From assembly GCA_965214475.1 (NCBI GenBank), contig OZ243953.1, positions 3,100,001 through 3,164,000 of the forward strand: a stretch of 64,000 nucleotides of DNA, read 5' to 3'. This DNA is from SIRX01 sp965214475. GTDB lineage: Bacteria > Actinomycetota > Rubrobacteria > Rubrobacterales > Rubrobacteraceae. Each line of letters starts with the position of its first letter. Positions within the stretch are counted from its first letter, which is position 1. Under the pieces are notes generated by a model. That model was not told where the DNA came from. It searched no databases and worked only from the letters and a program-made list of their open reading frames with translations. The position numbers were made by a program, and so were the translations under genes. This document shows positions 59,075 to 64,000 of the stretch, in pieces.

Positions 59075-59593
59075 TTGGTCAACCAGATCGTCCCAGCAGG
59101 GAACACATCGGTGCCTCAGGGCGCCCCTGAGGACTTCGTCCCGCATACCCACCGGCGCACGTTTCAAATCCCGTACGAACAGCAGCGGGTGTGGAACTGG
59201 CTTAACGACCCGGCGACGTTCACCGAGGGTCAGGTGTGGCCTTTCCGGGTCGAGTTCGTGGACGGCGGGTTCGAACCCGGTGTGCTGAACGTGCACCACG
59301 GGCCGCTCCTTAACTTCGCCGGGGCCATAGGAGAAGTCCGGGAGCCGGAACACGGAGCCGCAGGATACCGGGACCTCAAGTACTTCTACGGCAGCTACGC
59401 TATAAGCCCGCGCTTGGTGCGCCCGACTAGGCTACAGTTCTGGGTCGAAGGCTCAGGGGAGGGCACGCTGTTGACGTTGCAAGTAGACAGTCTCGTCCGT
59501 CATTGGTTTACGAAACCCTGGGACCTCTCGCAAAGGGTGTTCTGGCAGAGGTTTCCTCGCTGGATAGGTTCTGCCTTGGGCGATGTAGACTGA
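59075..59593 (+). CDS. SRPBCC-fold hypothetical protein
   Basis: A 172-aa soluble protein, start TTG 59075 with GGAGG three to six bases upstream; an earlier start at 58883 would run through the tiny peptide gene in another frame and has no site. Residues 20-60 (TFQIPYEQQRVWNWLNDPATF) resemble the opening of polyketide cyclase/dehydrase (SRPBCC) domains, then beta strands with VEGSGEGTLLTLQVDSL and a C-terminal helix (FWQRFPRWIGSAL). Possibly binds a hydrophobic ligand. Followed by Pmp3 after 42 nt. Confidence 0.6.
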   Translation: MVNQIVPAGNTSVPQGAPEDFVPHTHRRTFQIPYEQQRVWNWLNDPATFTEGQVWPFRVEFVDGGFEPGVLNVHHGPLLNFAGAIGEVREPEHGAAGYRDLKYFYGSYAISPRLVRPTRLQFWVEGSGEGTLLTLQVDSLVRHWFTKPWDLSQRVFWQRFPRWIGSALGDVD

Positions 59594-59635
59594 AGTTTGG
59601 CAGAAGACATATACCTTAGAAAAAGGAGTAACGAA

Positions 59636-59794
59636 ATGGACATCGTAAGGATCATAGCGGCGGTCATACTGCCGCCACTCGGCGTATTTTTACAGGTCGG
59701 CATCGGGAAGCACTTCTGGATCAACATAGTGCTCACTATCCTCGGATTCGTCCCCGGCATCGTGCATGCGATCTGGGTGATCGCCAAGTACTAG
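59636..59794 (+). CDS. YqaE/Pmp3-family membrane protein
   Basis: A 52-aa protein, start ATG 59636 with AAGGAG upstream. Two helices joined by the family's signature: VRIIAAVILPPLGVFLQVG then FWINIVLTILGFVPGIVHAIWV. Pmp3 proteins are stress-induced and affect membrane potential and ion leak in yeast and plants; in bacteria their role is unclear. Confidence 0.9.
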   Translation: MDIVRIIAAVILPPLGVFLQVGIGKHFWINIVLTILGFVPGIVHAIWVIAKY

Positions 59795-59866
59795 TTTTAT
59801 GGCGAGCGCGGGTGCTGCGAGCGGGTAGAATGTGCAGTGTGAGGAAGTTTATCTAAGGAGGTTGCG

Positions 59867-60415
59867 GTGACGGAAAAGAAAGGACCGGAGGCGGCGGAAC
59901 GGCTGGCAGAAGCGTTCGGGGAATCTTACCGGAGGTTCGCGGATAACGCCGTTCAGGCGCAACAGAGGAACATGGGGCTCGCCGAGGGCTGGGCGGGCAA
60001 CCTCTCCGGGCTGATGGAGAGCCAGGCCGAGACCAACCAGGCGCTTACCCGCGCCATGCAATCTTACGTAAAGGTCGTCGAGGAGGCGTTGGAGAGTCAG
60101 GAGCGGACTAACAAGGCGTTGGCCGAGAGCCTGGAATCCTACCAGGAAGTCATAGATCGCACGGTTGCCCTACAAGAGCAGAACGTGGAGACAGTCCGCA
60201 ACTTCTTCGAGGGCACAATGGGCGAGATGAAAAGTCAAACCGACGACAACCTGCGGATGGCGGAGGAGCTCATGAAAGGCTCTGAGAAACAAGTGGACGC
60301 CTTTCAGCAGATGTTCCAAGAGGCGGTCAACTCTTATATGGAGATGATGAACGTGCCCATGGATCTCTATCGGAAAAATATGGAGGCCTTCGGCGGAGGC
60401 CGCCAAAACAAGTAA
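59867..60415 (+). CDS. phasin-like coiled-coil protein
   Basis: A 182-aa protein made almost wholly of amphipathic helix with heptad pattern: GESYRRFADNAVQAQQRNM, ALTRAMQSYVKVVEEALES, MEMMNVPMDLYRKNMEAF. Repeated Gln/Glu residues and lack of Cys fit the phasin/granule-associated type that coats polyhydroxyalkanoate or lipid bodies, though no sequence-specific motif proves it. Start GTG 59867 with AAGGAGG upstream. Directly before a CoA-acylating dehydrogenase gene, which makes a metabolite-storage link possible. Confidence 0.55.
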   Translation: MTEKKGPEAAERLAEAFGESYRRFADNAVQAQQRNMGLAEGWAGNLSGLMESQAETNQALTRAMQSYVKVVEEALESQERTNKALAESLESYQEVIDRTVALQEQNVETVRNFFEGTMGEMKSQTDDNLRMAEELMKGSEKQVDAFQQMFQEAVNSYMEMMNVPMDLYRKNMEAFGGGRQNK

Positions 60416-60445
60416 CACCGCGTCGAAAAACGGGAGGCGATAGTC

Positions 60446-61909
60446 GTGCAAGAGCTGCGCGAGAGAGAAGTACGGAACTTCATCGGGGGGCAATGGGAAG
60501 ACGGCAACGGTCGAGAGACCGAGCCGATCTACGATCCCGCCACCGGAGAGGTCGTAGCCGAAACCCCGCTCTCGACCGCTGAGGATCTCGATAGGGCGGT
60601 ACAGAAGGCGCGAGAAGCTTTCCCCGGGTGGTCCGCCACGCCCGTGCCGGAGCGGGCGCGGCTCCTATTTCGCTTCAAGATGCTCCTCGAAGAGAACTTC
60701 GACGAGCTACGAGACCTGGTTACCCTGGAGAACGGCAAGGACAAAAAAGACGCCGGCGGCGAGGTCCGACGCGGTATAGAGGTCGTCGAGTTCGCCTGTG
60801 GAATGCCGTCCTTGATGATGGGCGAGAGCGTCCGCGACGTAGCCCGTGGCGTGGACAATGTCTCTTACCGCTACCCGTTGGGGGTGGTCGCGGCGATCAC
60901 ACCGTTCAACTTTCCCTGTATGGTCCCACTGTGGACTATTCCCGTCGCTATCGCGGCAGGCAATACTTACATCCTCAAGCCTTCGGAGCGCACGCCGCTT
61001 TCGGCGCAGCGGCTCGGAGAGCTACTTGCAGAGGCCGGTTTGCCGGAGGGTGTTTTTAACATCGTCAACGGGGCGCGGGAGGCGGTGGACGCCATCTTGG
61101 AGCATCCCGGTATAGAGGCCGTCTCGTTCGTTGGCTCCAAGCCGGTAGCCGAGCACGTCTACCAGCACGGCACGGCGCACGGCAAACGGGTGCAGGCCCT
61201 CGCGGGGGCGAAGAACTCCATGATCGTGATGCCGGACGCGGTGCTGGACAAGACGGTTGAGAACATGATCTCCTCAGCCTACGGCAACGCCGGGGAGCGA
61301 TGCCTGGCCGGCAGCGTAACAATTGCGGTCGGTGAGATCGCCGACGAACTCGTAGAGAAACTAAAAGAACAAGCCGCCGCAATGAAGGTCGGTCCGGGCA
61401 AAGAGGAAGATAGCGAGCTCACACCCGTTATACGAGACTCGCACCGCGAAAAGGTTCGTGGCTACATAGACCTCGGAGAAGAAGAAGGGGCAGACGTGGT
61501 CCTCGACGGGAGAGAGCCGCCGCTCGAAGAAGGGTTCTTTCTCGGGCCCACCTTGCTGGACAACGTCACCGGAGACATGCGGGTGGGACGGGAGGAGATC
61601 TTCGGTCCCGTACTTTCCGTTGTTCGGGTAGACAGCCTGGACGAAGCGATAGAGTTCACTAACGGCTCGTCCTTCGGCAACGCTTGCTCTATCTTCACGG
61701 AGTCCGGGCTGGCAGTCAGAAAATTCCGCGAGAACGTAGGGGCCGGGATGCTCGGCGTCAACGTTGGGGTGGCCGCACCGATGGCCTTCTTCCCATTCAA
61801 CGGAATAAAAGACTCTTTCTACGGAGACCTACACGCTACGGGCAAGGACGGCGTCCGATTCTTTACCGAAAATAAAGTCGAGATTACCCGCTGGTTCTCC
61901 GAGTCGTAG
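60446..61909 (+). CDS. mmsA: CoA-acylating methylmalonate-semialdehyde dehydrogenase
   Basis: Oxidises (methyl)malonate semialdehyde to propionyl-/acetyl-CoA in valine, thymine or inositol breakdown. The 487-aa aldehyde dehydrogenase matches the MMSDH clade: NFIGGQWEDGNGRETEPIYD, ITPFNFPCMVPLWTIPVAIA, ILKPSERTPLS, SFVGSKPVAEHVY, catalytic Cys in NAGERCLAGS and NGSSFGNACSIFT. Start GTG 60446, 30 nt after the phasin-like gene. Other genes of valine or inositol catabolism are not in the window. Confidence 0.93.
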   Translation: MQELREREVRNFIGGQWEDGNGRETEPIYDPATGEVVAETPLSTAEDLDRAVQKAREAFPGWSATPVPERARLLFRFKMLLEENFDELRDLVTLENGKDKKDAGGEVRRGIEVVEFACGMPSLMMGESVRDVARGVDNVSYRYPLGVVAAITPFNFPCMVPLWTIPVAIAAGNTYILKPSERTPLSAQRLGELLAEAGLPEGVFNIVNGAREAVDAILEHPGIEAVSFVGSKPVAEHVYQHGTAHGKRVQALAGAKNSMIVMPDAVLDKTVENMISSAYGNAGERCLAGSVTIAVGEIADELVEKLKEQAAAMKVGPGKEEDSELTPVIRDSHREKVRGYIDLGEEEGADVVLDGREPPLEEGFFLGPTLLDNVTGDMRVGREEIFGPVLSVVRVDSLDEAIEFTNGSSFGNACSIFTESGLAVRKFRENVGAGMLGVNVGVAAPMAFFPFNGIKDSFYGDLHATGKDGVRFFTENKVEITRWFSES

Positions 61910-62099
61910 CAAAAACCTGGACGAACCAGACAAGCTCGGACGCCGATCATAGGTGTACAGGCCTGACGCATCGGGTGTTACATTACCGACGTCTTTTGTT
62001 AAGAAAAGTTAAAAAACTGCTTCAACCTGTTTCATTTGGTTACCACATTCGGTTAAGATGATCTCTGACGCTTTCTAAGTTCAACGGAGGGGGGCTCCA

Positions 62100-63368
62100 A
62101 TGCGTCGCTCAATGCTGGTTGTATCGGTTATATTCCTCGCGATGTCTATGTCGCTGGCGCTGCTGATCCCCGTCAAGATCTCGGGAGCGCAGCAGTCCGA
62201 GACTGAGGGAACGACTTCTCCCGGGACGGTTTCTGAGGAAACCGTTTCCGTAGAGAAAACTTCAGAAGATGCAGTTTCTGAAGAGACGACCTCGGAGAGT
62301 ACAACCTCGGAGAAAGAGGAGCATCCTGCGGAGCCAAGCTCTGGGAAGGAAGCTGCCCAGCAGCTACGTCAAGGAGAATCAATTTACCGGGTGGAGCCTC
62401 CCGACCTGTACCCAGAAGAGGAGTCGATTCCAGAGTCGGGAGAAGACTTTCCTGCTTATAACCAAGTTGTAAATAACACCAATGAATCAAATCTTGTAGC
62501 ACCCGGATGGAAAGTCGAGGCTTCGAAACCTGATAGCTACGGGAAAAATTATCTGGTTCCCAAGAAGTCTGGAAAGCCGAAGCCGGCCCGTTACACGGTG
62601 AAAATACCTGCAGATGACGTCTACTCTGTCTTCGCCTGGTGGCCTCGCAAGGCGGGCAAGGGCGCCACGGCCCAATTTGGGGTTACCACAGAATCTGGGG
62701 TCAAGTGGAGTAAGGTGGACCAGAGCGTAGACGGTGGCTACTGGATGCCGATCGGCGAGTATGAAATGCGCAAAGGCAAACGTTCTATCCGAATAGCGTC
62801 GAGCGGCGGCCCAGCTGTAGCCGACACGGTGGCGGTAGTCCGTGGGATTTTCGATTATCCTCCCGACCCACAGCAAATGGGACAAAAGACGGGCGGCACC
62901 GGAAAAGCAGGAAACAAAACTGCCTCTTCGAATGAGGCTACGTTCTCTGGGCAGTCCGCAAAAGGCAGAAGGATTTCACGCCAGAAGATAATCCAGCGTG
63001 CCAGGAGGCACCTAGGGACACCTTACAAACTCGGTGGTCTCGCGGTATGTAAACCTTACATAACGGAAGATTGCTCGTGCTTTACCAGGTTAGTGTTCAA
63101 GAAGTGGCGGACGCTGAACGACAACCCGGCCTCACAGCTAAAAGCGCGAAAGATGAAGAAAGTAAGGAAAAAGAACCTACTGCATGGTGACTTAGTATTC
63201 CACGACACAAGCGGGGACGGGAAAATGGGCGCCTACGATCATGTATCTATCTACGCTGGCAACGGTTACATTATCCACGCTAATAGTTACTACATGTATA
63301 AAAAGGTCCATCGGCAGAAAATGAAGTATCTCAAGAACTTTAAAGGCGCTAGGCGGGTGCGGCACTAG
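62100..63368 (+). CDS. secreted golvesin-like plus NlpC/P60 cell-wall peptidase-like protein
   Basis: A 422-aa exported protein: cleavable signal (ALLIPVKISGA), a long Ser/Thr/Glu-rich region (about 30-115), a golvesin/xly-type beta domain (GKNYLVPKKSG... VFAWWPRKAG, about 135-250) and a C-terminal NlpC/P60-type domain with Cys in EDCSCFTRLVF and His in YDHVSIYAGNGYIIHA. The catalytic Cys-His pair suggests cutting peptidoglycan peptides. GGAGGGGG precedes ATG 62100. The unusual Lys/Arg-rich C-terminal stretch may bind wall polymers. Confidence 0.87.
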   Translation: MRRSMLVVSVIFLAMSMSLALLIPVKISGAQQSETEGTTSPGTVSEETVSVEKTSEDAVSEETTSESTTSEKEEHPAEPSSGKEAAQQLRQGESIYRVEPPDLYPEEESIPESGEDFPAYNQVVNNTNESNLVAPGWKVEASKPDSYGKNYLVPKKSGKPKPARYTVKIPADDVYSVFAWWPRKAGKGATAQFGVTTESGVKWSKVDQSVDGGYWMPIGEYEMRKGKRSIRIASSGGPAVADTVAVVRGIFDYPPDPQQMGQKTGGTGKAGNKTASSNEATFSGQSAKGRRISRQKIIQRARRHLGTPYKLGGLAVCKPYITEDCSCFTRLVFKKWRTLNDNPASQLKARKMKKVRKKNLLHGDLVFHDTSGDGKMGAYDHVSIYAGNGYIIHANSYYMYKKVHRQKMKYLKNFKGARRVRH

Positions 63369-63402
63369 GCCACAAGGTATAGAGAACCTGTCGCAGAGCT
63401 AC

Positions 63403-63439
63403 AACCTGGGGGATCGTAGGTCCTACGACCCCCCAGGTT
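63403..63439. terminator. long near-perfect hairpin between convergent genes
   Basis: AACCTGGGGGATCGTAGG on the left pairs with TCCTACGACCCCCCAGGTT on the right: an 18-bp stem with one mismatch and almost no loop. No U-tract follows on either side. It lies just past the wall-peptidase gene and runs into the C-terminal codons of the decayed LuxR gene. A strong bidirectional terminator is the likeliest role; a mobile-element scar is possible. Confidence 0.55.
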
Positions 63440-64000
63440 TGATCAGGCCCATACGGATCGCTGTGGGGACGCACTCAGACGCGTTGGACGTGCCTAGCTT
63501 GTTCCTAACGTTCTGCAAACTTCACTTGATGGTGGGTTCCGAGAGATTCAAGGCATCCGCTGCCTGACGGTTAGTTTCGTCGTTGGCGGTGCGCTGGAGG
63601 ATTCCGGTTTCCCGCTCGGTGAGCGCTACGTCAGCTTTAGACCGCTGCAAGAACGGACGATAGGCGAGTTCATGCGGGAGATAGGTCGCGCCAGAGGCGA
63701 TTTGCCTTACGGCGTTAAACAGCTCCTCTTTAGATGGTCCCTTGAGGACATAGCCTCTAGCTCACTCTTCTACGGCGGCGATGAGAAACGCCTCGGAGTA
63801 GTGGGTAGTTAAGTTCAGAACCCGGATACGGTAAGCTTCCTAATCACTATTTGCGAGCCCGCAGCGTATGCGGGCTACGGCTTCTATTCCATCCAAGTCT
63901 GGTATGTCGAGGTCGATAATGAATGGCAACGTCCGGCAGGAGATACAGCGCCAGGCGGACGGCTGTGGCGCCGCCGGCGGCTTCGTCGACGATCTTGAAG
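63423..64000 (-). pseudogene. decayed NarL/LuxR-family response regulator (runs off the window)
   Basis: Reading the minus strand, a receiver-HTH protein is recognisable: ...GGATAVRLALYLLPDVAI, then a frameshift near 63921 (one extra base) into IIDLDIPDLDGIEAVARIR, AYRIRVLNLTTHYSEAFLIAAVEE, ARGYVLKGPSKEELFNAVRQ, and the LuxR HTH ALTERETGILQRTANDETNR, AADALNLSEPTIK. In-frame stops occur at 63842-63840 (TAG), 63764-63762 (TGA) and 63524-63522 (TGA, after the HTH PTIK). Three stops plus a frameshift mean a genuine pseudogene. The N-terminus lies beyond base 64000. Confidence 0.8.

Noticed and set aside
59267..59278. GGGTTCGAACCC, resembling a tRNA T-loop
   Set aside because: It lies in the middle of the SRPBCC coding frame and no cloverleaf can be drawn around it.
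21498..63842. Stop-codon recoding as an explanation for the interrupted genes
   Set aside because: TAG, TAA and TGA all occur as interruptions and intact genes use all three as normal stops, so no single codon is reassigned.

Overview
The window looks like chromosome of a Rubrobacter-like actinobacterium (deep-branching, GC-rich). This rests on gene content: AcnA-type aconitase, ATP-dependent PEP carboxykinase, a class II photolyase, a full-length DtxR/IdeR regulator, many TTG/GTG starts and several apparently leaderless promoters. Most telling is a BchN/BchB-like pair with no BchL beside it; from memory, such homologues have been reported in Rubrobacter. The genus call is an inference. No rRNA, tRNA, CRISPR array, prophage or insertion sequence was seen.

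Layout. 1-4.1 kb: MacB/FtsX-type ABC exporter (ATPase cut by the window edge) and a methyltransferase-like protein. 4.3-7.2 kb: AGCS amino-acid symporter, remnant of a dehydrogenase, Yip1 and DUF6326-like membrane proteins. 7.4-10.7 kb: NarL-type two-component pair overlapping a HipA-like kinase/DUF3037 pair. 10.7-15.5 kb: frameshifted BCCT transporter, then a TetR-controlled ABC-2 exporter whose ATPase has Lys at the catalytic-Glu position. 15.5-18.1 kb: DUF1232, isoprenylcysteine-methyltransferase-like protein, and a zinc cassette (CDF exporter, small membrane protein, ArsR sensor with a clear operator). 18.2-21.1 kb: HtrA protease, PH-like membrane protein, MerR regulator with a 19-bp-spacer promoter. 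21.2-23.8 kb: apolipoprotein N-acyltransferase-like gene with an in-frame TAG, and a broken S66 carboxypeptidase.

23.9-31.7 kb: one long minus-strand run, nupC-deoB-deoA-deoD (nucleoside uptake and catabolism), followed 29 nt later by BchN-like, BchB-like and a 92-aa protein. The BchN-like protein has lost all three Fe-S ligand cysteines and the BchB-like protein has Glu36 for the ligand Asp, so a conventional protochlorophyllide reductase is unlikely. This is the most intriguing part of the window.

31.8-41.1 kb: GNAT, Yip1-like protein, aconitase, 2-hydroxyacid dehydrogenase, then a cassette of three tandem paralogous membrane proteins ending in a winged-helix regulator, with a strong promoter and inverted-repeat operator in front; SDR, universal stress protein and DtxR-family regulator. 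41.2-47.7 kb: ZIP metal transporter (DtxR-like box upstream), NagA, macrodomain protein, MsrB, Tat-exported arylsulfotransferase-like lipoprotein, class II photolyase. 47.8-54.2 kb: Crp/Fnr regulator with a hydrophobic N-terminal extension, and an envelope group (two glycosyltransferases, LPG-synthase-like membrane protein, SDR-SDR fusion). 54.4-61.9 kb: PckA, asparaginase, EamA transporter apparently starting at ATT, cupin, 28-aa leaderless membrane peptide, SRPBCC protein, Pmp3, phasin-like protein and methylmalonate-semialdehyde dehydrogenase. 62.1-64 kb: secreted golvesin-NlpC/P60 protein and a decayed LuxR response regulator.

Six loci are interrupted or start abnormally. Two (BCCT, first membrane paralogue) are single-base losses in A/T runs and could be sequencing error; the LuxR gene, with three stops and a frameshift, is truly decayed. 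All three stop codons occur as interruptions, so recoding is not the explanation.
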